Below are positions 1 to 8,560 of a DNA stretch of 44,934 nucleotides, one piece after another. Source of the stretch: SFDP01 sp051653625 (GTDB lineage: Bacteria; Bacillota; Clostridia; Lachnospirales; Lachnospiraceae); NCBI GenBank assembly GCA_051653625.1, contig JBOFWM010000060.1, positions 1-44,934 of the forward strand. Reading direction: 5' to 3'. Below the pieces are notes generated by a model, which saw nothing but the letters and a program-made list of their open reading frames with translations, had not been told where the DNA came from and did not search any database. The position numbers were made by a program, and so were the translations under genes. How positions within the stretch are numbered: the stretch's first letter is position 1; every line of letters starts with the position of its first letter.

Positions 1-190
1 AAAATCCATTGTCTTCCCAGACTAATAATTTCAGTCTGTTTCTAGCTTGATTGCAAAAAACAAAAATCATTTTTTCTCTTGGGTCAAGGGCAAATTTAAA
101 CTGAACAATGTCACAAAGACCATTTATGCTTTTTCTCATATCCGTTTTTCCGCAGGATAAAAATATTCGGTATTCGCTGTAATCAAACAT
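1..190 (-). CDS. tnpB: IS66 accessory protein TnpB (Orf2), 3' part outside window
   Basis: The minus-strand frame opens with an ATG at 190 and runs off the left edge after about 63 codons. It contains the segments CGKTDMRKSINGL and VFCNQARNRLKLLVWEDNGF, which are the conserved N-terminal hallmarks of IS66 Orf2 (TnpB, PF05717). Its start lies inside the end of the upstream tnpA gene (8-bp overlap, 183-190), the usual IS66 arrangement suggesting translational coupling. TnpB is needed for transposition of IS66 elements, but its biochemical role is not established. Confidence 0.85.
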   Translation of the reverse strand, partial: MFDYSEYRIFLSCGKTDMRKSINGLCDIVQFKFALDPREKMIFVFCNQARNRLKLLVWEDNGF

Positions 191-527
191 TTAAAGTTGC
201 CACCACCTTCAACACTTTTTCAAGAAAACATAACTCCACATCTTCTGAAATGTTTATTTTGAAATTTTCATACTCAATTAAGATAGATGATGGTTTTTCA
301 TTTGACGCGGTGACTTTTGGGGGTGCTGATGGGGTTAGTTCAATAAATGCATATTCTTCCATTTCCTTGCATTTTTTAACCCAACCATGAAATGTAGAGT
401 ATGGAAGCTTCATTTTCTTGCACCATACCTGCATAGACTCTCCACTGCCCATAAATGTTTGTACTAAATTTCTTTTTTCTTCTTCTGTGTATTTCCTTGT
501 CATCTCCATAAATATAATTCCCTCCAT
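183..527 (-). CDS. tnpA: IS66 accessory protein TnpA (Orf1), helix-turn-helix
   Basis: A 114-residue protein with an N-terminal helix-turn-helix of the transposase_8/IS66 Orf1 type: TEEEKRNLVQ, then SMQVWCKKMKLPYSTFHGWV. A polar C-terminal tail ends a few bases inside tnpB. A second Met (MEMTRKY, seven codons in) is an alternative start. AGGGAATTATATTT upstream of that Met contains a plausible Shine-Dalgarno, so the true protein may be slightly shorter. It is probably a DNA-binding accessory factor of the element. The length is usual for IS66 Orf1 and nothing suggests it is broken. Confidence 0.8.
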   Translation of the reverse strand: MEGIIFMEMTRKYTEEEKRNLVQTFMGSGESMQVWCKKMKLPYSTFHGWVKKCKEMEEYAFIELTPSAPPKVTASNEKPSSILIEYENFKINISEDVELCFLEKVLKVVATLNV

Positions 528-684
528 TTAGTATTTTGAGGTCATTATATTTGTGGGGTGGGGTTAATGCAATGCGTGGTTGGGTTGACGCTTACAATTA
601 ATGGATATATTTAGTGATTTAATAGGATTTATATATGAAATCTAATTAATACATAGGAAGATATAAAATATTTATAAAAAAATA

Positions 685-713
685 TTGACAAAAAATAAAA
701 AAATGAATATACT
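685..713 (+). promoter_or_regulatory. sigma-A promoter of metNIQ
   Basis: TTGACA at 685-690 and TATACT at 708-713 are separated by exactly 17 bases, close to the vegetative consensus. Transcription would start near 720, about 45 bases before metN. Confidence 0.8.
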
Positions 714-714
714 T

Positions 715-747
715 ATTCCATACTAATCCTAGTAATTTGGTAGGAAA
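715..747 (+). promoter_or_regulatory. possible Rrf2/CymR-type operator upstream of metN
   Basis: Just after the -10 box lies an imperfect dyad: ATTCC (715-719), TACTA (721-725), TAGTA (730-734), then GGTAGGAA. TACTA and TAGTA form an exact inverted repeat around four bases. Outer ATTCC and GGAA half-sites are typical of Rrf2-family (CymR/IscR) operators in front of sulfur amino-acid genes. The position over the start site suits a repressor. Assignment to this regulator family is inference. Confidence 0.35.
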
Positions 748-764
748 AAGGAAAGAGAATAAAA

Positions 765-1787
765 ATGATCACAATAAAAAATGTAAATAAAGTATTTTGC
801 GGAAAAAATATAGAAGTAACAGCATTAAAAAATGTTTCGATTGAAATAGAAAAAGGAGATATATATGGTGTTATAGGATTTTCAGGAGCTGGAAAATCTA
901 CTTTGATTCGAATGGTGAATCAATTAGAAAAGCCAGATAGTGGTGAGGTAATAGTAGATGGTTTTGATATTTCAAAATTAAAAGAGAGAGAATTATCTAA
1001 CTTACGAAAAAATATAGGAATGGTTTTTCAACAATTTAATTTATTAGAATCAAAAACAGTATTTGAAAATATTGCGATTCCTCTTAAATTAGCTGGTTGG
1101 AAAAAGAAAGAAATAAATAAAAGGGTAGAAGAATTGCTAGAGTTTGTTGAGCTTAGCGAAAAGAAAAATGAGTATATAGGAAAATTATCGGGTGGACAAA
1201 AGCAAAGAGTAGGGATTTCACGTGCATTAGCAACAAAACCAGATATTTTACTATGTGATGAAGCAACAAGTGCATTAGATCCAAAAACAACAGAAGCAAT
1301 TTTAGCATTACTTAAAAAAATTAATAAGGAAATGGGAATTACTATTTTTCTTATTACACATGAAATGAATGTGATACAGAAAATCTGTAATAAAGTTGCG
1401 GTAATGGAATTTGGAGAAATTATTGAAAAAGGAAACACTGTGGAAATTTTCAGTAATCCTAAAAATAAAATAACAAAGGAGTTTGTACAAAGTGTATTTA
1501 GCGAAAAAATTCCGGAATCAATTATGACAATTGTTAAAAATGATAAAAGAAATGGACAAATCGAAAAATTGAATTTTGTAGGAGAAACAGTGAATCATCC
1601 TATTATTTCGAGATTAAGTAAAATTGAAGGAATAGAAATGAATATATTATGCGCAAATGTAAAAGAGATACAAGAAACTGTAATTTGTTTATTTGTTATT
1701 CATCTTATAGGAAATGATGAGAACATAAGATTTGCAGAAAATATGATAGATCAAGCAGGAGTTGTTAGAGAAAGGGTGGTTATTTAA
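765..1787 (+). CDS. metN: methionine ABC transporter ATP-binding protein MetN
   Basis: ATPase that powers import of D/L-methionine through MetI at the cytoplasmic face of the membrane. The 340-residue length is normal for MetN. Walker A GFSGAGKST is at residues 38-46. The Q-loop, an LSGGQKQRV signature and Walker B ILLCDEATSALD follow in order. The last ~80 residues form the NIL domain, which in MetN binds methionine and gives feedback (trans-) inhibition. The start has a purine-rich ribosome binding site (AGGAAAAAGGAAAGAG). It is the first gene of metNIQ, with metI starting two bases after its stop. Confidence 0.93.
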   Translation: MITIKNVNKVFCGKNIEVTALKNVSIEIEKGDIYGVIGFSGAGKSTLIRMVNQLEKPDSGEVIVDGFDISKLKERELSNLRKNIGMVFQQFNLLESKTVFENIAIPLKLAGWKKKEINKRVEELLEFVELSEKKNEYIGKLSGGQKQRVGISRALATKPDILLCDEATSALDPKTTEAILALLKKINKEMGITIFLITHEMNVIQKICNKVAVMEFGEIIEKGNTVEIFSNPKNKITKEFVQSVFSEKIPESIMTIVKNDKRNGQIEKLNFVGETVNHPIISRLSKIEGIEMNILCANVKEIQETVICLFVIHLIGNDENIRFAENMIDQAGVVRERVVI

Positions 1788-1788
1788 G

Positions 1789-2454
1789 ATGGAAACAAAA
1801 GTATTTGGAGTGACAATTGAGCGATTAATTACAAGTTTTAGTCAAACAATCTATATGGTAGGTTGGGCACTATTTTGGGGAAGTATTATAGGCATCGCAT
1901 TAGCACTTATTTTAGTAATTACAAAAAAAGATGGATTGGCACCAAATAGAATTGTGAATTTTTTGTTATCGAGCATGATAAATATCATTAGAAGTATACC
2001 ATTTGTAATACTGCTCGTAACAATTATGCCGCTTACAAGAGCGATTATTGGTACAACCATTGGTTCGAAAGCAGCATTGGTTCCATTAGTATTTTATATA
2101 AGTCCATATATGGCAAGATTAGTTGAGAATAGCTTATTAGAAGTAAAATCTGGAATTATTGAAGCGGCAAAAGCAATGGGTGCATCAAAAATAGAAACGA
2201 TTCGATATTTCATTATGCCAGAAGCATTAGGTTCTATTGTTTTAACATTAACAACAGGAACAATAGGGTTGTTAGGAGCATCTGCTATGGCTGGTTATGC
2301 AGGTGGAGGAGGCGTTGGAAATCTAGCATTAACATACGGATATGAACGATTTAATACGCCGCTTATGATTTTTACCGTAGTAATATTAATTATACTTGTA
2401 CAATTTCTACAAGCTTTAGGAAATTATATTTCTAAATTGCTTCGTAGTCATTAA
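1789..2454 (+). CDS. metI: methionine ABC transporter permease MetI
   Basis: Inner-membrane permease of the methionine importer; two copies pair with MetN. About five membrane segments surround the conserved EAA loop (EAAKAMGASKIETIRYFIMP, about residues 125-144), the coupling helix that docks into MetN. I chose ATG 1789, just after the metN stop, with AAAGGGTGG as ribosome binding site. A TTG at 1762 in the same frame lies inside metN and is less likely. At 221 residues it has the usual MetI length. Confidence 0.93.
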   Translation: METKVFGVTIERLITSFSQTIYMVGWALFWGSIIGIALALILVITKKDGLAPNRIVNFLLSSMINIIRSIPFVILLVTIMPLTRAIIGTTIGSKAALVPLVFYISPYMARLVENSLLEVKSGIIEAAKAMGASKIETIRYFIMPEALGSIVLTLTTGTIGLLGASAMAGYAGGGGVGNLALTYGYERFNTPLMIFTVVILIILVQFLQALGNYISKLLRSH

Positions 2455-2478
2455 AATAAAGAAATGAGGAGAAAAATT

Positions 2479-3345
2479 ATGAAGAAGAAAGAATTAAGAA
2501 AAAAAAGTTTAGGAGTTTTGCTTGGAGCAGTAGCATTATTTGGAGTTATTGGATGCGCAAATCAAACATCAAGGTCTGAGATTACACAGGTAGAAACCGA
2601 ACAAGAAGTAGAAATAGAAGAAAATAAAACGATTTTATATGGAAAATCACAGGGGCCATACACAGAATTATTTGAAACTGCTATCATTCCTATTTTAGAA
2701 TCATCAAGTTATACATTCGAAGCAGTAGAGTTTGCAGATTTATTAACTGCAGATATTGCACTTAATGATGGAGAAGTAGATTTTAATGTAGAGCAACATC
2801 AAGCATATGTGGATAATTTTAATCAAAATTATAGTGCGAATTTGAAAACAATTAGTACCATTCCAACTGTACCAGCAGGATTATACTCTGCAAAATATAC
2901 AAAACTTGATGAAATAAAAGATGGTGCTATTATTGCAGTTCCAGACGATGCATCAAATACTGCAAGAGCGTATGTTTTACTTCAAAAGGCAGGATGGATA
3001 GTATTGAATAGTGAGGTTGAACCTGCAAATGTAACGCAAGATGATATCGTTGAAAATCCATATAATTTAGTATTTGTAGAACAAAAATCCTTAACAATTC
3101 CAGCAGCAATGCCAGATTATGACTTTGTTGTAATTACAGGTAGTATTGTATATAACGCTGGTATTGATCCAGCATCGGCAATTTTAACAGAAGATATTTT
3201 GGAGCATCTATTATTACAAGTAGTAGTAAAAGAAGAAAATGTGAATACAGAATGGGCAAAAGCAATTGTAGATGCGTATCATTCTGAAAAATTCAAAACA
3301 TACATAGAAGAAAACAACAATGGTTTGTGGTATGTGCCATACTAA
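2479..3345 (+). CDS. metQ: methionine-binding lipoprotein MetQ (NlpA family)
   Basis: Substrate-binding protein of the methionine importer, tethered outside the membrane. ATG 2479 is preferred over the in-frame ATG 2464, because GAGGAG just upstream of 2479 is an ideal ribosome binding site and sits inside the longer version. The N-terminus is a lipoprotein signal: lysine-rich start, hydrophobic core, and lipobox VIGC with Cys26 as the lipidated residue. The mature part has NlpA features such as YGKSQGPYTELFE and a DVEVNQHQ-like segment, here DFNVEQHQAYVDNF. It is last in metNIQ. Its stop codon overlaps the stop of the convergent VanZ-like gene (CTAA, 3342-3345). Confidence 0.92.
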   Translation: MKKKELRKKSLGVLLGAVALFGVIGCANQTSRSEITQVETEQEVEIEENKTILYGKSQGPYTELFETAIIPILESSSYTFEAVEFADLLTADIALNDGEVDFNVEQHQAYVDNFNQNYSANLKTISTIPTVPAGLYSAKYTKLDEIKDGAIIAVPDDASNTARAYVLLQKAGWIVLNSEVEPANVTQDDIVENPYNLVFVEQKSLTIPAAMPDYDFVVITGSIVYNAGIDPASAILTEDILEHLLLQVVVKEENVNTEWAKAIVDAYHSEKFKTYIEENNNGLWYVPY

Positions 3346-3731
3346 GAGTTAAAAAACTTCTTTACTAAAAAAATAATTCCTCTTATTAAAGAAAAAACAA
3401 AAAACATTATCAAAAATCCAATTACACCAAATACAACATCGTCAAAGTCCATTACACCTGTATTTGTTACTTTTTGTCCAATTTCTATTGCAAATGTAAT
3501 GACTAGAATTAAAGTGAAAACATAAATCCAGGCAATTGTCATTACATGGTTTTTGCTTAGCAATTTAAAAATTGGATAAACAACAAATAACATTGCCATG
3601 CCTAATAATCCAATTACAACAAAATGCAATTCTTTGTCGGTGAAGGCTGTTTCGTAGCTGTCATTTAAAGAGAGTATATAAGTATGAATTTTAGAAATTA
3701 TTCCAATAATCCAATATAAAAATTCTGTCAT
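3342..3731 (-). CDS. VanZ-like integral membrane protein
   Basis: A 129-residue protein with about four membrane segments. The VanZ-family pattern is visible: D32-K33-x-x-H36-F in the first half, E83-x-x-Q86 after the third segment, and a D95/D97/D98 cluster before the last. VanZ gives low-level teicoplanin resistance in enterococci, but most chromosomal members have no known role. ATG 3731 is chosen because AAGGAG lies nine bases upstream; a GTG two codons earlier lacks support. It is transcribed alone from its own promoter and ends tail-to-tail against metQ. Confidence 0.7.
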   Translation of the reverse strand: MTEFLYWIIGIISKIHTYILSLNDSYETAFTDKELHFVVIGLLGMAMLFVVYPIFKLLSKNHVMTIAWIYVFTLILVITFAIEIGQKVTNTGVMDFDDVVFGVIGFLIMFFVFSLIRGIIFLVKKFFNS

Positions 3732-3758
3732 AAGCACTTGCTCCTTTCGTGTGAAATG

Positions 3759-3787
3759 ATTTTACCATTATCAAAATTAACTGTCAA
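3759..3787 (-). promoter_or_regulatory. sigma-A promoter of the VanZ-like gene
   Basis: On the minus strand, TTGACA (3787-3782) and TAAAAT (3764-3759) are separated by 17 bases, about 30 bases before the start codon. Confidence 0.75.
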
Positions 3788-3832
3788 ATTTGATAATTTA
3801 TTATAAACCATTTGAATTATTTGGTATATAAA

Positions 3833-3866
3833 ATAACTATAAAAAACTATAAAAACTATAAAAAAT
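3833..3866 (+). repeat. short tandem repeat, AACTATAAAA-like units
   Basis: Three near-identical AT-rich units (AACTATAAAA-type, about 10 bp) lie in tandem in the intergenic region between the divergent VanZ-like and MATE genes. No function is apparent. Confidence 0.5.
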
Positions 3867-3895
3867 TGTAAGTAACGGAGAAAATAAAAAAACGC

Positions 3896-3924
3896 TTACG
3901 AAGTTAAAATTAAATTGGTATACT
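3896..3924 (+). promoter_or_regulatory. probable promoter of the MATE gene
   Basis: TATACT at 3919-3924 is a good -10 box. The -35 candidate TTACGA, 17 bases upstream, is weak. The implied start near 3931 places the leader hairpin at the very 5' end of the transcript. Confidence 0.5.
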
Positions 3925-3935
3925 AACAATAATTG

Positions 3936-3979
3936 ATGGTATCGCTCAGAGAAAGTCTATGGAGCGGTGCCATTTTTTT
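3936..3979 (+). terminator. leader hairpin with U-tract before the MATE gene (possible attenuator)
   Basis: A 12-bp stem pairs 3936-3947 (ATGGTATCGCTC) with 3962-3973 (GAGCGGTGCCAT), including two G-U pairs. The loop is 14 nt, and seven T residues follow directly (3973-3979). It has the form of an intrinsic terminator. It sits between the promoter and the start codon of the exporter gene, with no gene upstream that needs stopping, so premature termination control is the simplest reading. A second small stem (GCTAT/ATAGC, about 3983-3998) follows. Confidence 0.6.
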
Positions 3980-4030
3980 GTTGCTATTTTTTGATAGCGC
4001 TAACTTTTAAATTATTATGGAGGAATTAAA

Positions 4031-5455
4031 ATGAATCAAACAAACAGTTATTTAACAGAAGAAAAGGTAGGAAAATTAATATTAAAATTCTCGATTCCAT
4101 GTATAATGTCGCTATTAGTTGCGTCTTTATATAATATTGTGGATCAAATATTTATTGGTCGTGGAATTGGATATTTAGGAAATGGTGCAACAAATGTTGT
4201 ATTCCCAATTACAATAGTTGCATTAGCAATTGCACTATTAATAGGTGATGGATGTGCTGCACATTTAAGTATATGCCAAGGGAAAAAAGATGCAAAAGGA
4301 AGCAGCAAAGGAGTTGGTAATGCAATATCCGTAATTCTTGTTGCAGCGATTATCTATACAGTGTTATTACTATTTGCAAAAGAAACATTATTGCAAGTAT
4401 TTGGAGCAACAGAAAACAACTACGCGTATGCAGTAGAATATTATCAAGTAATTGCAATTGGTATTCCATTTTTTATGATTGCAAATGGACTTAATTCTGT
4501 AATCCGTGCAGATGGAAATCCAAAATTTGCGATGATTTCAACTTTAATAGGTGCAATAATCAATGTAATTTTAGATCCAATTGCTATCTTTGTTTTAGGA
4601 TGGGGAATGCAAGGAGCAGCTCTTGCAACAATTGTAGGGCAAATAGTTTCAGCATGTCTTGCAATTTATTATTTAACAAACCCAAAATCATTCCATTTAA
4701 CAAAATCAGACTTTATCGTAAAAGCAGAAGTTTTGAAAAAAGTATTACCATTAGGAATTAGTAGTTTTATTACACAAATATCTATCGTAGTAATTATGGC
4801 GGTAATGAACAATATGTTAGTAATGTATGGCGCAAACAGTAAATATGGAGCAGATATTCCGTTGACAGTCGTTGGATTGGTTATGAAAGTATTCCAAATT
4901 GTAATTGCATTTGTTGTAGGGGTTGCAGCAGGATCACAACCGATTGTAGGGTATAATTATGGTGCAGGAAAATTAGAACGCGTAAAAGAAATTTATAGAA
5001 CAATTATCAAAGTGGAATGTATCATTGGTCTAATTTCTATGTTATTAGTAGAATTTTTCCCAAGACAAATTATTTCGATCTTCGGAAGTGAAAGTGAATT
5101 ATATAACGAATATGCGGTTTTGGCATTTAGAATTTATTTATTTACAATTTTGCTTTGTTGTATTCAAAAAGCAACAAGCATTTTCTTGCAATCAATTGGT
5201 AAGTCAGGAATGTCAATGACTCTTTCTTTATTAAGAGATATTGTGATCGTTGTTCCAGCAGCAATTATATTTGCAACGCAACAGGGAGTAACTGGAATCT
5301 TATATTCAGCACCAGTGGCTGATGTACTTTCAATGTTTTTTGTTGTTTTTATGATGAAAAGAGTATTTAAAGAACTATCTGTATCACAAGTAAACCATGA
5401 AGAAGTAAAGAAAAATAGAACATTTAATAAGGTTGCAGCGGAAATAGACGTATAG
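4031..5455 (+). CDS. MATE-family multidrug/cation efflux transporter
   Basis: A polytopic membrane protein of 474 residues with about twelve predicted membrane segments in two homologous halves. The N-terminal signature FSIPCIMSLLVASLYNIVDQ and the mid-protein QPIVGYNYGA are typical of MepA/NorM-like MATE exporters, which expel drugs or cationic metabolites using Na+ or H+. GGAGG eight bases before the ATG is a strong ribosome binding site. The gene stands alone. The leader hairpin at 3936-3979 suggests induction by antitermination. The substrate cannot be told from sequence. Confidence 0.88.
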   Translation: MNQTNSYLTEEKVGKLILKFSIPCIMSLLVASLYNIVDQIFIGRGIGYLGNGATNVVFPITIVALAIALLIGDGCAAHLSICQGKKDAKGSSKGVGNAISVILVAAIIYTVLLLFAKETLLQVFGATENNYAYAVEYYQVIAIGIPFFMIANGLNSVIRADGNPKFAMISTLIGAIINVILDPIAIFVLGWGMQGAALATIVGQIVSACLAIYYLTNPKSFHLTKSDFIVKAEVLKKVLPLGISSFITQISIVVIMAVMNNMLVMYGANSKYGADIPLTVVGLVMKVFQIVIAFVVGVAAGSQPIVGYNYGAGKLERVKEIYRTIIKVECIIGLISMLLVEFFPRQIISIFGSESELYNEYAVLAFRIYLFTILLCCIQKATSIFLQSIGKSGMSMTLSLLRDIVIVVPAAIIFATQQGVTGILYSAPVADVLSMFFVVFMMKRVFKELSVSQVNHEEVKKNRTFNKVAAEIDV

Positions 5456-5550
5456 TATATTTATTGTAAAGCTTCACCTATTATGGTATTATTGTTTGTA
5501 ATAAATAACGATTAATTTTATTGAAGACAAGATTAAGGAGATATCGTATT

Positions 5551-8500
5551 ATGAATAGTCAAAACCATTTAATAAATGAAGTGGATACGTTAACAGGTCT
5601 TCGACGTAGTTATGCATTTTTAAATACACTCACACGCATAGCGAATGAAAAAAAACAATGTGAAGTGATGCTAATAGGAATTGATAATTTTAGAACAATC
5701 AATAACTTATATACTTATGCATTTGGGAATCAAGTGATTCAAAATTTAGGCCAAAGTATACAAGAAGTATTACCACCATCTGCAGAGGTTTTTCGTCTAG
5801 ATGGTGATAATTTTGGCATTATATGCATGGGAGAGAAAGTAAAACAATGCGAAACTATTTTTAGAAAAATATCAAAGCAGGCACAATGGATTGATGATAT
5901 TTTTATATCTTTTACATTGTCAGCTGGGATATGTAGTTGTCCTGATTTTTGTGGCGATGGCGATGAATTGTTTGCAAATGTTGGATTGGCGCTTGAACAA
6001 GCGAAAATAGGAACGAAGCATTGTTGTCATTATTATACACCTGATATTTCGGATCGAATCAAAAGCGATATGTTTCTTTTGGAGCGATTAAGAATTAGCA
6101 TTGCAAATGGCTTTGAAGGCTTTGAATTGTATTATCAACCCATTATGAATCAAGATGAGAAAACGATTTATGGATGTGAGGCGTTGCTTCGATTTTTTGA
6201 TAAACATTTTCAAGAAGGTGTGTCACCATATCGTTTTGTACCACTTTTAGAACGAAGTGGTTTGATTTTAGAAGTTGGACGATGGGTAATTAATGCAGCA
6301 ATTGCACAATGTGCAAAATGGAAGCAATTAGCTCCTGATTTTTGTATCAATATTAATATTGCTGCAAGTCAACTAGATGATATTGATTTTCCGGATTACA
6401 TTATTAAAGTTGCAACAAAATATAAAGTTCCAGCAAATTCTATCATATTAGAGCTTACGGAAAGTGAGCAGACAGCCTTTGAAAAAATTCGCACATTTTT
6501 TGATTGCATGAGAAAAAATGGATTTCAAACAGCGCTAGATGATTTTGGTACAGGATATGCTTCACTTGACATTTTTCGTCAAGTTAGTGCAGATGAATTG
6601 AAAATAGACCGTTCTTTCCTTGAACGAATTACAGATAACGTTACAGATCAAATATTATTAAAAACTATATTAGATATGTGTCGAAAAATGAATATTATGG
6701 TGTGTGTAGAAGGAATTGAAGATGATGATATAGAGCATGTTGTATCGCAAATGAATCCACACCTACTTCAAGGGTATAAATATGGCCGTCCAGTTGGCGC
6801 AATAGAATTTGAATATTATTACTTAAAAAATCATGAGCCGGAAAAAGTTGAAGTAGAAGAAGTGACAGCAGATTCTCCGTTTTCATATACAAAACATAGA
6901 CCAGCGCAACCAATGTCACTTTCAGCAATTGTTAATAATGCGTATTCTGGAATCTTTCAAGTAGGAATGGATCAAGAATTTACGTTTCTTACTTGCAATG
7001 AAGGGTATCGTCGTATGCTTGGTTATACTGCGCGTGAGATGGAAGAAAAATTTGAAAATAAAGCATTAGGATTTGTTCATCCAGATGATACAGAATGGGT
7101 AAATCAAGAAATCTTACGTCAATTAAAGCAAGGGGATACCATAAATATTGAATTCCGTATAGTTCGTGCAGACGGACGACCAATTTGGATATTAGGTACT
7201 GGAAATGTAGTGAGAACGAGCGAGGGAAATCCAAGCTTAATTGTAAATATCATTGAAAATGATAAAAGAAAACGCGAAAATTTAGCAAATTACAAAGAAC
7301 TAGAAAGTTACCGAAAAATTCTTGAATTATTACCGACAGGCATAAAGTGTATACGTTATGATGCGGATTTTACAATTGAATACATTTCACCAGGATTTTT
7401 ATCGATGTTAGGTTATACAAAAGAAGAGATTTTTGGACAATTTGAAGGAAAATATATCAACTTAGTATTTGAAGAAGATCGTAGCAATGCGATTAATGAA
7501 GTGTTAGAGCAACTTCAAACAAGTGATGTTGTGCATTTGCGTTATCGTACAATTTGTAAAGATGGTCGTATTGTTTGGTTGGAAACAATTTCAAGATTGT
7601 TTGAAAAAGATCAAGATGGAATTCAAAGATGTTATTCAAGTGTTGTGAATATTACGGAAACAATCACAGAGGAAGTAAAAAATTATTCGTTAAATATTTA
7701 TAACCGTTTACAAAAAGCTGCAAAGCTTTGGGGCGAAGTATTATATGAATATAATTTTGTTTCAAAACAATTGGTAGTATCAGAAAGCTTTTCCTCTATG
7801 TTTGGCTATGATGTGCCTGAAAATGGAGTGATTGATTCTGAAATAATTTTTAGAGGAAAAAATAAGACATTAATTGCATTTTTTGAACAAGCATACAAAG
7901 GGAAGGAACCAACACCGATTGAATTGCCTGCAATTTGTAAAGATGAAACGGTTATTTGGTGTAGAATATTAGTTCATACACCAGAAAAAATAGGTGGAGA
8001 AAATATTTCCGTAATTGGTAAAATTATAAATGTTGACGTGGAGTATAAAGAACGTGAAAAATTACGTGTTGCTTCACAAACGGATTCTTTGACTGGATTA
8101 TTTAACAAAGGATCTGTAGATCTTAATATAGCAGATAAGCTTAGTGAAAATCCTGATTTTACTTATATTTGTTGGGTATTGGATGTAGATGATTTTAAGA
8201 TTATCAATGATAGTATGGGTCATTTTGCGGGAGATAAATTATTAGTTACAATAGGGGAGCGTTTAAGAAAATGCTTTAGAAAAACAGACATTGTTGGTCG
8301 TATTGGTGGCGATGAATTTTTAGTGTTTGCAACTGGAAGTAGTGAATTTGATTGGCAGATAGAAAAAGCAAATCAACTTATTGAAAGTTTGCAAGCTCCA
8401 ATTAATTTAAATGATCAAGAGATAAGACCGTCAATCAGCATTGGAATTTCTTGCTATCCAAAAGATGGAAAGAATTTTAATGAATTGTATCAAAATGCAG

Positions 8501-8556
8501 ATAAAGCACTATACAGAGCGAAAGCTGCAGGAAAGAATAATTATTGTTTCTTTTAA
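5551..8556 (+). CDS. c-di-GMP turnover protein: GGDEF(degenerate)-EAL-PAS-PAS-PAS-GGDEF
   Basis: A 1001-residue soluble signalling protein with no membrane segments. Domains in order: a degenerate GGDEF (DGDNF at 84-88); an EAL phosphodiesterase domain (E210-A-L-L-R, NIAASQL, LELTE, DDFGTGY at 330-336, KID, VEGIE, LQGY); three PAS/PAC-like regions (about 460-575, 585-705, 725-840); and a C-terminal GGDEF with intact GGDEF at 919-923 and an RxxD inhibition site (RKTD, 910-913) exactly five residues before it. All catalytic EAL residues appear present, so it could both make and break c-di-GMP, with PAS input choosing. ATG 5551 has AAGGAG upstream; the in-frame TTG 5521 is less likely. This domain order, with the active cyclase last, is uncommon. 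Confidence 0.9.
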   Translation: MNSQNHLINEVDTLTGLRRSYAFLNTLTRIANEKKQCEVMLIGIDNFRTINNLYTYAFGNQVIQNLGQSIQEVLPPSAEVFRLDGDNFGIICMGEKVKQCETIFRKISKQAQWIDDIFISFTLSAGICSCPDFCGDGDELFANVGLALEQAKIGTKHCCHYYTPDISDRIKSDMFLLERLRISIANGFEGFELYYQPIMNQDEKTIYGCEALLRFFDKHFQEGVSPYRFVPLLERSGLILEVGRWVINAAIAQCAKWKQLAPDFCININIAASQLDDIDFPDYIIKVATKYKVPANSIILELTESEQTAFEKIRTFFDCMRKNGFQTALDDFGTGYASLDIFRQVSADELKIDRSFLERITDNVTDQILLKTILDMCRKMNIMVCVEGIEDDDIEHVVSQMNPHLLQGYKYGRPVGAIEFEYYYLKNHEPEKVEVEEVTADSPFSYTKHRPAQPMSLSAIVNNAYSGIFQVGMDQEFTFLTCNEGYRRMLGYTAREMEEKFENKALGFVHPDDTEWVNQEILRQLKQGDTINIEFRIVRADGRPIWILGTGNVVRTSEGNPSLIVNIIENDKRKRENLANYKELESYRKILELLPTGIKCIRYDADFTIEYISPGFLSMLGYTKEEIFGQFEGKYINLVFEEDRSNAINEVLEQLQTSDVVHLRYRTICKDGRIVWLETISRLFEKDQDGIQRCYSSVVNITETITEEVKNYSLNIYNRLQKAAKLWGEVLYEYNFVSKQLVVSESFSSMFGYDVPENGVIDSEIIFRGKNKTLIAFFEQAYKGKEPTPIELPAICKDETVIWCRILVHTPEKIGGENISVIGKIINVDVEYKEREKLRVASQTDSLTGLFNKGSVDLNIADKLSENPDFTYICWVLDVDDFKIINDSMGHFAGDKLLVTIGERLRKCFRKTDIVGRIGGDEFLVFATGSSEFDWQIEKANQLIESLQAPINLNDQEIRPSISIGISCYPKDGKNFNELYQNADKALYRAKAAGKNNYCFF

Positions 8557-8560
8557 CAAT

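Larger units (their letters stand above)
1..595 (-). mobile_element. IS66-family insertion sequence, one end (partial)
   Basis: Two overlapping minus-strand genes match the IS66 accessory pair TnpA and TnpB. About 70 bases upstream of the first gene, the reverse complement reads GTAAGCGTCAACCC, starting at 595 and running inward. IS66-family terminal inverted repeats characteristically begin GTAAGCG, so 595 is taken as the outer boundary. The large DDE transposase gene and the other end lie beyond the left edge. The target duplication, expected to be about 8 bp starting at 596, cannot be tested without the other end. Confidence 0.8.

Noticed and set aside
3833..3866. Short tandem repeats as a CRISPR-like array
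   Set aside because: Units are about 10 bp, AT-rich and contiguous without spacers, and no cas gene is present.
4031..5455. MATE protein as the missing Wzx flippase of the polysaccharide locus
   Set aside because: It belongs to the MepA/NorM-like MATE branch, lies 8 kb from the locus with its own leader and promoter, and is separated by unrelated genes.
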